From assembly GCF_001658025.2 (NCBI RefSeq), contig NZ_CP014007.2, positions 2,790,001 to 2,854,000 on the forward strand: 64,000 nucleotides of DNA. Direction: 5' to 3'. Within the stretch, counting starts at the first letter, position 1; every line of letters starts with the position of its first letter. A program made the translations under genes and the position numbers. This DNA is from Kosakonia oryzae (GTDB lineage: Bacteria; Pseudomonadota; Gammaproteobacteria; Enterobacterales; Enterobacteriaceae). The notes beneath the pieces were generated by a model. The model was not told the origin of the DNA, did not search any database, and saw only the letters and a list, made by a program, of their open reading frames with translations. This document shows positions 56,508 through 64,000 of this stretch, piece by piece.

Positions 56508-58078
56508 CTCAGCGAACCGAGTCGGGTACAACCGTCTGGCGCTTTGACCTCTCCCAGCAGTTTACCGCCATGCAGCGTATCAGCGTGGTGTTAAGCCGGG
56601 CGACGGAGGTCGGGCAGACGCTACAGGAAGTGCTGTGCGTGCTGCACAACGATGCTTTTATGCAGCACGGGATGATCTGTCTGTACGACAGCCAGCAAGC
56701 GATCCTTAACATTGAAGCCTTGCAGGAGGCCGATCAGCAGCTTATTCCCGGCAGTTCGCAGATTCGCTATCGTCCAGGTGAAGGGCTGGTAGGCACAGTG
56801 CTGTCGCAGGGACAATCGCTGGTGCTGCCCTGTGTCTCCGACGATCAGCGTTTTCTCGATCGCCTTGGCTTGTATGATTACAGCCTGCCGTTTATCGCCG
56901 TGCCGCTGATGGGACCAAACTCACAGCCCATCGGCGTGCTGGCCGCCCAGCCAATGGCCCGCTACGAGGAACGCCTGCCCGCCTGCACGCGTTTTCTGGA
57001 AACTGTCGCCAATCTGGTGGCGCAAACTGTCCGCCTGATGACGCCGCCCAGCGTCGCGCCTTCACCCCGTGCTGCTGCCGCGCAGATCGCCAGCCAGCGC
57101 GGGTGCGCGCCGTCGCGAGCGTTTGGCTTTGAAAACATGGTCGGTAAAAGCGCGGCCATGCGCCAGACGCTGGAAATTATTCGCCAGGTCTCGCGCTGGG
57201 ACACCACCGTGCTGGTGCGTGGCGAAAGCGGAACCGGTAAGGAGCTGATAGCCAATGCTATCCACCACAATTCACCGCGCGCCGCTGCGCCGTTCGTCAA
57301 ATTCAACTGCGCGGCGCTGCCCGATACGCTGCTGGAGAGTGAACTCTTCGGCCACGAAAAAGGGGCGTTTACCGGCGCGGTGCGTCAGCGTAAAGGCCGC
57401 TTCGAACTGGCGGACGGCGGTACGCTGTTTCTTGATGAGATCGGCGAAAGTAGCGCCTCGTTTCAGGCGAAATTGCTGCGTATCTTGCAGGAAGGCGAAA
57501 TGGAACGCGTCGGCGGCGACGAAACGCTGCAGGTGAATGTACGGATCATTGCCGCCACCAACCGCAATCTGGAAGAGGAAGTGCGGCTGGGAAATTTTCG
57601 CGAAGATCTCTACTATCGCCTCAATGTGATGCCGATCTCCCTGCCCCCGCTCCGCGAGCGCCAGGAGGACATTGCCGAGCTGGCGCATTTTCTGGTGCGC
57701 AAAATCGCGCAAAACCAGAACCGCACGCTGCGCATCAGCGATGGCGCGATCCGGTTGTTGATGAGCTATAGCTGGCCTGGAAACGTGCGTGAACTGGAAA
57801 ACTGCCTTGAGCGATCGGCGGTGATGTCGGAAAGCGGACTCATCGATCGCGACGTGATTTTATTTCACCACCGGGAAAATCTGCCAAAACCGCCGCAGCC
57901 CAGCGCACCGCGCGAAGAGAGCTGGCTCGATCAGAATCTCGATGAGCGACAAAGATTGATCGCCGCGCTGGAGAAAGCCGGTTGGGTACAGGCAAAAGCT
58001 GCGCGTCTGCTGGGAATGACCCCGCGCCAGGTGGCTTACCGTATTCAGACCATGGACATTACCATGCCGAGAATGTAG
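56504..58078 (+). CDS. nifA: sigma-54-dependent nif activator NifA
   Basis: 524 residues. GAF domain (about 25-175), AAA+ domain with Walker A GESGTGKE (240-247), GAFTGA (287-292, sigma-54 contact) and Walker B GTLFLDE (306-312), then a Fis-type helix-turn-helix near the end (QAKAARLLGMTPRQVAYRI). There is no cysteine pair in the linker before the helix-turn-helix, so oxygen control should come through NifL. It activates the nifJ, H, E, U, F and B promoters. Confidence 0.97.
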   Translation: MTQRTESGTTVWRFDLSQQFTAMQRISVVLSRATEVGQTLQEVLCVLHNDAFMQHGMICLYDSQQAILNIEALQEADQQLIPGSSQIRYRPGEGLVGTVLSQGQSLVLPCVSDDQRFLDRLGLYDYSLPFIAVPLMGPNSQPIGVLAAQPMARYEERLPACTRFLETVANLVAQTVRLMTPPSVAPSPRAAAAQIASQRGCAPSRAFGFENMVGKSAAMRQTLEIIRQVSRWDTTVLVRGESGTGKELIANAIHHNSPRAAAPFVKFNCAALPDTLLESELFGHEKGAFTGAVRQRKGRFELADGGTLFLDEIGESSASFQAKLLRILQEGEMERVGGDETLQVNVRIIAATNRNLEEEVRLGNFREDLYYRLNVMPISLPPLRERQEDIAELAHFLVRKIAQNQNRTLRISDGAIRLLMSYSWPGNVRELENCLERSAVMSESGLIDRDVILFHHRENLPKPPQPSAPREESWLDQNLDERQRLIAALEKAGWVQAKAARLLGMTPRQVAYRIQTMDITMPRM

Positions 58079-58088
58079 CGCAGGTTTT

Positions 58089-58104
58089 TGTGACATTCGG
58101 CACA
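58089..58104. promoter_or_regulatory. NifA activator sequence of nifB
   Basis: TGTGACATTCGGCACA, TGT-N10-ACA, about 105 bp upstream of the nifB -12 element and just after the nifA stop. Confidence 0.8.
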
Positions 58105-58193
58105 TTGTCAGCCAAACGCCACAAACTCGACAAACAGACGACGACACAGTGAATTTAAAACATTAATTTTCAGTAAGTTACAGTAAGGATAAG

Positions 58194-58209
58194 CGGTACA
58201 GGTTTTGCA
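58194..58209 (+). promoter_or_regulatory. sigma-54 promoter of nifBQ
   Basis: CGGTACAGGTTTTGCA has GG-N10-GC, 35 bp before nifB. Confidence 0.82.
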
Positions 58210-58244
58210 GCAGGAGGTTATGACCACACAACCAAGGTACGCCC

Positions 58245-59651
58245 ATGACTTCCTGCTTATCCGCCGCTGGTGGTTCACGCTGTCACACCGGGCAGCGCGA
58301 ACCTTTATCTGATGTCGTTGCCGGTAAGGTGGCGTCGCACCCCTGCTACTCGCAAAACGGTCATCACCGCTATGCCCGTATGCATCTGCCGGTCGCGCCT
58401 GCCTGTAACCTGCAATGTAACTATTGCAACCGCAAATTTGATTGCAGTAATGAATCGCGCCCCGGCGTCTCGTCATCGCTGCTGACGCCGGAACAGGCGG
58501 TAGCCAAAGTGCGCCATGTGGCCGCGGCGATCCCGCAATTATCCGTGGTGGGCATCGCCGGGCCTGGCGACCCGCTGGCCAATATTCAGCGCACATTCAC
58601 CACCCTGGAAATGGTGCGCGAACAGCTTCCCGACCTGAAACTTTGCCTCTCCACCAACGGGCTGATGTTACCGGATGCGGTAGAGCGGCTGGTGAATGTT
58701 GGCGTTGATCATGTCACGGTGACGATCAATACGCTGGATGCCGATATCGCGGCGCAAATTTACGCCTGGCTGTGGCTCGACGGAGAACGCTACAGCGGGC
58801 GTGAGGCCGGTGAGATTCTGATTGCCCGCCAGCTTGAAGGCGTGCGTCGCCTGACGGCGAAAGGCGTACTGGTGAAGATCAACTCGGTATTGATCCCCGG
58901 CATTAATGATGGCGTCCTCAGCGATGTCAGCCGTGAACTGCGTGCCAGCGGTGCCTTTATTCACAATATTATGCCGCTGATCGCCCGCCCGGAGCACGGT
59001 ACGGTGTTCGGCCTGAACGGCCAGCCGGAGCCGGATGCGCAGATGGTAGCCCAGGTACGCGAGCGTTGCGGCGAGGTGATGCCGCAGATGACGCACTGCC
59101 AGCAGTGCCGCGCTGACGCGATTGGCATGCTCGGCGAAGATCGCAGCCAGCAGTTTGCCCTGACGCCGGTTGACGAGTCGCCGCAGCCATGGTTGCCAAC
59201 GCTTTACCGCCGGGCGCAGTTGCATGCCAGCATTGCCACGCGCGGCGAATCGGAAGAGCCGGATGCCTGCCTGGTGGCGGTCGCCTCCACGCGTGGCGAT
59301 GCGATTGATTGCCACTTTGGTCATGCCGATCGCTTTCGCATTTACAGCCTGTCGGCGGCGGGCGCGGTGCTGGTCAACGAGCGTTTTACGCCGAAATTTT
59401 GTCAGGGAAGCGACAACTGTGAACCGCAGGACAGCGAGGCGCGGATGGCCGCAGTTCTCGATCTGCTGGCCGATGTGAAAGCGGTGTTTTGCGCCCGTAT
59501 CGGCTACGCGCCGTGGCAAAAGCTGGAAGCGCGCGGCATTCAACCCTGTGTCGATCACGCCTGGCAGCCGGTTAACGAGGCGCTGACCGGCTGGTGGCAG
59601 CAGTGGCGGAAAAATGCGCAGCCCGATCCCGCGTCACAGGGGGTAGCATGA
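58245..59651 (+). CDS. nifB: NifB, radical SAM FeMo-co precursor synthase
   Basis: 468 residues. The radical SAM motif C-X3-C-X2-C is Cys54, Cys58 and Cys61 (CNLQCNYCNRKF). The SAM barrel runs to about 300; a NifX-like domain follows (AIDCHFGHADRFRIYSLSAA). It makes the [8Fe-9S-C] NifB-co. An earlier ATG at 58220 is out of frame and too close to its GGAGG. Confidence 0.97.
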   Translation: MTSCLSAAGGSRCHTGQREPLSDVVAGKVASHPCYSQNGHHRYARMHLPVAPACNLQCNYCNRKFDCSNESRPGVSSSLLTPEQAVAKVRHVAAAIPQLSVVGIAGPGDPLANIQRTFTTLEMVREQLPDLKLCLSTNGLMLPDAVERLVNVGVDHVTVTINTLDADIAAQIYAWLWLDGERYSGREAGEILIARQLEGVRRLTAKGVLVKINSVLIPGINDGVLSDVSRELRASGAFIHNIMPLIARPEHGTVFGLNGQPEPDAQMVAQVRERCGEVMPQMTHCQQCRADAIGMLGEDRSQQFALTPVDESPQPWLPTLYRRAQLHASIATRGESEEPDACLVAVASTRGDAIDCHFGHADRFRIYSLSAAGAVLVNERFTPKFCQGSDNCEPQDSEARMAAVLDLLADVKAVFCARIGYAPWQKLEARGIQPCVDHAWQPVNEALTGWWQQWRKNAQPDPASQGVA

Positions 59652-60160
59652 TGTCTGTTCACGACTGGCTGCGGCGTTTGCTGTGGCTCTATGCACACGG
59701 CGAAGGCTGTTATCCGCTGATGATGGGCTTGCGGGCAACCGAATGGGACGCCCTGCAGGCGCAGTTCGATCCCCCTACGCAGCCGATGCCCGCCGATTGT
59801 TTGTTGCGGCAAAAGCTGATGAGCGAGCTGAATGCCACCCGTAGCGACGAACAGCAACAACTGGCGCAGTGGCTGGCGGGCTATATGGCGCCAGGCGCGG
59901 CGCCGATGCACAACATTATCGCCAGTGTTTCCCTGGCATTTAATCACCTGTGGCAGGATCTGGGGCTAAGCTCGCGCCAGGAGTTGCGCGAATTAATGAG
60001 CGACTGTTTTCCTCTGCTGGTGGAAATGAACAGCGAAAATATGCGCTGGAAAAAGTTTTTTTATCGTCAGCGCTGCCTGCATTCTGCTGGCGAACTTATT
60101 TGCCGTTCCCCAAGTTGCGACGCCTGCTGCGAACGCGCATTCTGTTTTGCCCCTTCCTGA
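59648..60160 (+). CDS. nifQ: NifQ, molybdenum donor for FeMo-co
   Basis: 170 residues; ATG 59651 is equally plausible. It overlaps the nifB stop. The C-terminal cysteines CRSPSCDACCERAFC hold the C-X4-C-X2-C-X5-C pattern of NifQ, which carries a Mo-Fe-S cluster to NifEN. Last gene of the nif block. Confidence 0.94.
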   Translation: MMSVHDWLRRLLWLYAHGEGCYPLMMGLRATEWDALQAQFDPPTQPMPADCLLRQKLMSELNATRSDEQQQLAQWLAGYMAPGAAPMHNIIASVSLAFNHLWQDLGLSSRQELRELMSDCFPLLVEMNSENMRWKKFFYRQRCLHSAGELICRSPSCDACCERAFCFAPS

Positions 60161-60358
60161 AAATATTTCACGCGGCCCGCTAACCTTAAGTGAAACGGGC
60201 CACTTCTGCCGTGCATTTCTTATTTGTTGCCCTATATTTTTTAACGTTGAAGGTGAAATATCCCGCAACAATCACAGGGATCATGTAGCCGTGATGTTAA
60301 TGTTACTTATATAGTTGCGTAACGAAGATAAGAAGTACGCAGGCGCGCGAGGTGGCAA

Positions 60359-61597
60359 ATGTACTCTTTTGTAGCCAGACAGGCGATTTTTGATAACCAA
60401 TTGAATACCGTCGGTTACGAACTGCTCTTCAGGAACAGTATGGATAACCGGTTCCCGGACGTTTCCGCCGAGCAGGCCACTACGCAGTTGATTGAAGAGC
60501 AATTTCTTAGCGCTCCGCTGGGGCGTAAAAATGACCACAGTACCGTATATGTCAATTTCCCCTATCAGTTGCTGGTTCAGGGGCTGGCGGAGACCCTACC
60601 CAAGAACCGCGTGGTGATTGAAATACTCGAAGATGCCAGCCCGGATCACTCATTGCTGGAAGCGGTAAAACGTATGCATACCCTCGGCTTTCGCGTCGCG
60701 CTGGATGATTTCAGTCCCGGTAACGAATGGGATGCCTTTATTCCGTATGTCGACGTGATTAAATTTGATATAAGGAGAAGCCCGTACGAGGAAATCGGCC
60801 ATTATATTCGCAGTAACCGCGAGGCGTTGCGTCATGCCGTATTACTGGCAGAAAAAGTAGAAACCTATGATGAATTTGAATCCTATAAAAAATTGGGGTT
60901 TCATCTTTTTCAGGGTTATTTTTTCAGCAAGCCGGTCGTTACCAAACGGAATAAACTGGTACAGAACCAGGCTTTTGCCCTGAAATTAATGCAGGAAGTG
61001 AACGTTGAATCGCCAAATCTTAATAAGATTGAAGAACTGTTAAAACGCGATGTCACGTTGTCGTTTAAAATTATGCGCTATGCGCAAAATATTCTTTATA
61101 ACACCCGTGGCGTGAGCGGTTTCCGTAGCCAGTCGCTGCGCGATATTGTTGTTTATCTTGGCATTAATGAAATGCGCCGCTTTGTGTTGATGGCCTGTCT
61201 GACCTCCTTCGACAACGTGACCAATACGGAAATTTATTATCTGAGCCTGATCCGCGCTAAATTCTGCGAGCTGGTTGCAGAACGGACTTCCGCCTCCCGT
61301 CTCAGCAATGATGCCTTTATGGTCGGCCTGTTTTCACTGCTGGATGTGATTCTCGGTTTGCCGCTCGAAGAGTTAATGGGGCAAATCGCCGTGTCGCCGG
61401 AAGTCGCAACCGCGCTGGAAAAAGAGAGCGGTAAGCTCTATCCGTTTGTGCAACTTGCGCGTCTTTTCGAACTGAGAAGATGGGAAGAAGCCAGCGATAT
61501 CAGCCACGAAATTGGCCTGCCCAATTCCGCCGTCGCAGAGTTAATGAACCAGGCGACAAAATGGGCAGATGAACTGCCATTAAGCCTGTCGCATTAA
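60359..61597 (+). CDS. EAL-HDOD signalling protein (YuxH-type)
   Basis: 412 residues. The N-terminal EAL-like domain (1-195) keeps ELLFRN, VYVNFP, VIEILED, ALDDFSPGN, IKFDI and AEKVET but lacks the exact EAL triplet, so catalysis is doubtful. The C-terminal HDOD domain (about 200-400) is typical of signalling proteins without HD phosphodiesterase residues. GAGG precedes the ATG. It may bind c-di-GMP or scaffold motility or surface control. It is not known to be part of nif. Confidence 0.88.
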   Translation: MYSFVARQAIFDNQLNTVGYELLFRNSMDNRFPDVSAEQATTQLIEEQFLSAPLGRKNDHSTVYVNFPYQLLVQGLAETLPKNRVVIEILEDASPDHSLLEAVKRMHTLGFRVALDDFSPGNEWDAFIPYVDVIKFDIRRSPYEEIGHYIRSNREALRHAVLLAEKVETYDEFESYKKLGFHLFQGYFFSKPVVTKRNKLVQNQAFALKLMQEVNVESPNLNKIEELLKRDVTLSFKIMRYAQNILYNTRGVSGFRSQSLRDIVVYLGINEMRRFVLMACLTSFDNVTNTEIYYLSLIRAKFCELVAERTSASRLSNDAFMVGLFSLLDVILGLPLEELMGQIAVSPEVATALEKESGKLYPFVQLARLFELRRWEEASDISHEIGLPNSAVAELMNQATKWADELPLSLSH

Positions 61598-61768
61598 TTT
61601 TCACCCTCTTTCTTCAGCGTGCAGAAAATAATCTTCTTCCGCATGATCCGCTCATGTGAAACATTATTTCAATCTGCACGAATACAAATCATTTACATTA
61701 TTAACCGCCATAAATAGTTTTATCCTAAATTACGCTTTGTGATGTGGGCTTTTGCACAATTACCTCAG

Positions 61769-61791
61769 TAAATTGTGATATTGATCAGATA
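61769..61791. promoter_or_regulatory. CRP/FNR-like site ahead of the chemoreceptor
   Basis: TGTGATATTGATCAGA (61774-61789) matches CRP (TGTGA-N6-TCACA, 9/10) and also contains TGAT-N4-ATCA, the FNR core. A weak sigma-28-like GCCGTTAT lies near 61818. Both are tentative. Confidence 0.4.
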
Positions 61792-61857
61792 AATAAATCA
61801 ATAAAATCCTAAAAGCTGCCGTTATTAATACTATCTTCCTTTACACAGCGTTGAATT

Positions 61858-63423
61858 ATGAAAAAATTATCACAAGCCACCGTATTGACTAAATTGCTTA
61901 TCGGTTTCTCCATCCTTATTGTCATGATGTTGCTGTTGGGCGTTGTGTCCATTTATCAGCTCAATATGAGCAACGATCACATTGATCAGTTCCGTAAAAA
62001 CCGCATGCCGGGCGTGCGCTATACCCTTGAAATGCGTGGCGTCTTAGCTGAAATGCGCTTGCAGCAGGTGCAGTACATCGCTTCTACAACACCGGAATCG
62101 CTGGAGCAGCATCGCGGCGAATTGCTGCAAAATCAGGAAACATTCCTGCGCGCGCAGCAGGCTTACGCCAATATCTCCGCGCACGATCCACAAGAGATGC
62201 GCGCCCTCTTCACCACGGTGGTCGATAACTTTAAAAACTTTATCGATGTGAACGCCAAAGTTATCGAAGAGATGAAAAGCGGCAACGCCGCAGAAGCCGC
62301 TAAAATCAGCGGCGCGGTGTCGGCGAAATACCGTACGCAGTTGATGAAAGACCTGGCTACGCTGGTCGATATGGAAGTCGCGCTGGGCAATGACGCCGGT
62401 GAAGCCTCGCAGGCGGCTTATAAACAGGCGATCTATATACTGAGCGGTTTACTGCTGCTGGCGCTGATTGCAACCGGCGTGATTGCCCTGTTTATCTCGC
62501 GTAACCTGGCGCGCCAGCTTGGCGGTGAACCGGCTTATGCGGTGTCGATCATGAAAGAAATCGCCGCAGGGAATCTGGGTACGCAGGTCAAACTGCGCGA
62601 CAACGATACCCAGAGTCTGCTGGCAACCATCAACTTTATGAATGCCCGATTGGCCGGGATCATTAACGGCATTATCGACGGCAGTGAATCTATTTCCCAC
62701 GCCGCCAGCGAAATCTCCGAAGGCAACAACGATCTGTCGCAGCGCACCGAAGAACAGGCCGCGTCTCTGGTGCAAACGTCGTCGAACATGCAGCAAATTA
62801 CGGAGAACGTGAAGAGCAACGCAGAAAACGCCCGTAAAGCGAGCGACCTGGCCCGTCAGACGTCGCAAACCGCCGTCAAAGGCGGGAAAGAAGTGGATGA
62901 CATGCTGAAACGTATGCATGAAATTTCAGCCAGCTCGCAGAAAATTGTCGACATTATTTCCGTGATTGAAGGTATCGCTTTCCAGACCAACATTCTGGCG
63001 CTGAACGCCGCCGTTGAAGCCGCCCGCGCCGGAGAACAGGGTAAAGGCTTTGCCGTGGTCGCCGGTGAAGTGCGCAACCTGGCGCAGAAAAGCGCCGAGT
63101 CCGCAAAAGAGATCAAGCAACTGATCGAAGGAACGGTGGAGAAAATCACCGACGGCTCGCGCTACGCCGACACGGCCAGCCGGGCGATGGAAGAGATTGT
63201 CACCTCGGTGAACAAGGTGACGGATATCGTTGCGGAGATTTCGGCCGCCTCTACCGAACAGCATCAGGGCATTAAAGAGATCAGCGTCGCCATCGACCAG
63301 ATGGATCAGGTAACTCAGCAGAACGCCGCGCTGGTGGAACAGGCCGCCGTTGCCGCGCAGTCGATGACCGAGCAGAGCGAAGTCCTGCGCGATTCCGTGC
63401 GTTATTTCCAGTTGGCACGCTAA
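61858..63423 (+). CDS. methyl-accepting chemotaxis protein
   Basis: 521 residues. Two membrane helices (about 12-32 and 195-215) flank a four-helix-bundle ligand domain (35-190). HAMP follows (210-265), then the signalling domain with the hairpin tip [20 protein letters not shown]. It ends YFQLAR without the NWETF tail that tethers CheR in Tsr/Tar. The attractant is unknown. It likely reports through CheA/CheW encoded elsewhere. Confidence 0.95.
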   Translation: MKKLSQATVLTKLLIGFSILIVMMLLLGVVSIYQLNMSNDHIDQFRKNRMPGVRYTLEMRGVLAEMRLQQVQYIASTTPESLEQHRGELLQNQETFLRAQQAYANISAHDPQEMRALFTTVVDNFKNFIDVNAKVIEEMKSGNAAEAAKISGAVSAKYRTQLMKDLATLVDMEVALGNDAGEASQAAYKQAIYILSGLLLLALIATGVIALFISRNLARQLGGEPAYAVSIMKEIAAGNLGTQVKLRDNDTQSLLATINFMNARLAGIINGIIDGSESISHAASEISEGNNDLSQRTEEQAASLVQTSSNMQQITENVKSNAENARKASDLARQTSQTAVKGGKEVDDMLKRMHEISASSQKIVDIISVIEGIAFQTNILALNAAVEAARAGEQGKGFAVVAGEVRNLAQKSAESAKEIKQLIEGTVEKITDGSRYADTASRAMEEIVTSVNKVTDIVAEISAASTEQHQGIKEISVAIDQMDQVTQQNAALVEQAAVAAQSMTEQSEVLRDSVRYFQLAR

Positions 63424-63453
63424 AACCGCTTGCAGGCCCGCCCGCCGGGCCTG

Positions 63454-64000
63454 CTATTCACTGATGATCGCTTTAGGCTCCATAAACGCCGACAGCCCCC
63501 ACGCTCCCATCTCCCGCCCGATGCCTGAATGCTTAAAGCCACCAAACGGCGCGCGCGGTTCATGTGCCAACGTATTGACCTGCACACGGCCCGCATGGAT
63601 TTTTGCCGCCACGCGCTGCGCCCGTTCACCCTCTTCTCCCAGCACCAGCGCGCTTAAGCCGTATTCCGTATCATTAGCGATAGCCACCGCCTCCGCCTCA
63701 TCCCGGTAGCTCATCACCGTCAGCACCGGCCCGAAAATCTCTTCCCGTGCGATGCGCATTTCGTTTCGCACATCGGCAAACAGCGTTGGCCGGACAAACC
63801 ACCCTTGCCCGCTGTTTTCCGGCCGCCCTTCACCACCTGCCAGCAACCGTGCGCCCTCCTGCACGCCGAGACGAATATAAGATTGCACGCGCTGCCACTG
63901 CTTTTCGCTGACCATCGGCCCGACGGTGGTTGCCGGATCGCGCGGATCGCCCACCTTCACCGCCGCCATCGCCTTCGCCAGCGCGGCTTCGCACTCGGCT
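63454..64000 (-). CDS. aldehyde dehydrogenase, C-terminal part (start outside window)
   Basis: The reverse frame is open to the right edge, giving 181 residues of the C-terminal domain: REEIFGPVLTVMSYRDEAEA and FGGFKHSGIGREMG are typical of NAD(P)-dependent aldehyde dehydrogenases. The catalytic Cys lies upstream, outside. The substrate cannot be inferred from this portion. Confidence 0.9.
   Translation of the reverse strand, partial: AECEAALAKAMAAVKVGDPRDPATTVGPMVSEKQWQRVQSYIRLGVQEGARLLAGGEGRPENSGQGWFVRPTLFADVRNEMRIAREEIFGPVLTVMSYRDEAEAVAIANDTEYGLSALVLGEEGERAQRVAAKIHAGRVQVNTLAHEPRAPFGGFKHSGIGREMGAWGLSAFMEPKAIISE

Noticed and set aside
58220-58312. 30-codon frame starting at the ATG after GGAGG, ahead of nifB
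   Set aside because: Site is only 2 nt from the ATG and the frame is out of phase with nifB; more likely the site of the nifB transcript leader.

Overview
The window is a piece of an enterobacterial chromosome that carries a complete, single-block nitrogen-fixation (nif) cluster. Gene content (nifJ, nifHDKTY, nifENX, nifUSVWZM, nifF, nifLA, nifBQ in the Klebsiella order), the close similarity of many products to Klebsiella/E. coli proteins (TehA, DigH, NifH, NifD) and the nif neighbours, which do not include the his operon, suggest a free-living, plant-associated diazotroph of the Kosakonia type. The genus is an inference; no 16S or other marker is present.

Layout. 1-2.6 kb: edge of a DUF969 membrane protein gene, a winged-helix regulator, a D-2-hydroxyacid dehydrogenase and a decayed LysR tail. 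2.6-4.1 kb: a nickel/cobalt permease and a small lipoprotein with a TolA-C-like domain. 4.1-9.1 kb: dat-ddc (diaminobutyrate and 1,3-diaminopropane synthesis), a long leader resembling a lysine riboswitch, and a divergent aspartokinase III. 9.2-12.9 kb: VF530-family protein, digH, an unknown membrane-anchored protein, and an ECF sigma factor coupled to a His-rich membrane protein. 12.9-15.5 kb: a two-gene FRG-HEPN operon that looks like an accessory, possibly defence, module. 15.6-23.6 kb: YhcN/BhsA-like protein, tehA, and a treZ-treY-glgX/treX trehalose operon. 23.7-29 kb: class A beta-lactamase, oxidoreductases with a LysR regulator, an AT-rich orphan with a RelE/ParE-like tail, and a metallophosphoesterase. 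29-36.9 kb: KAS III-like enzyme, cupin/LysR/MFS/amidase catabolic locus, HAD hydrolase and an exported orphan. 36.9-60.2 kb: the nif cluster. 60.2-64 kb: EAL-HDOD protein, a chemoreceptor and the end of an aldehyde dehydrogenase gene.

How the nif block works. A sigma-54 promoter with NtrC-like sites precedes nifLA. NifA would then act through TGT-N10-ACA sites on GG-N10-GC promoters seen ahead of nifJ, nifH, nifE, nifU, nifF and nifB. NifJ and NifF supply electrons from pyruvate to NifH. NifB, E, N, X, Q and V build FeMo-co. NifU, S, Z, W and M mature the metalloproteins. NifL is intact and should silence NifA under oxygen or fixed nitrogen. No draT/draG pair is visible in the window.

The least ordinary parts are the aspartokinase/diaminobutyrate locus with its diverged L-box-like leader, and the FRG-HEPN operon.
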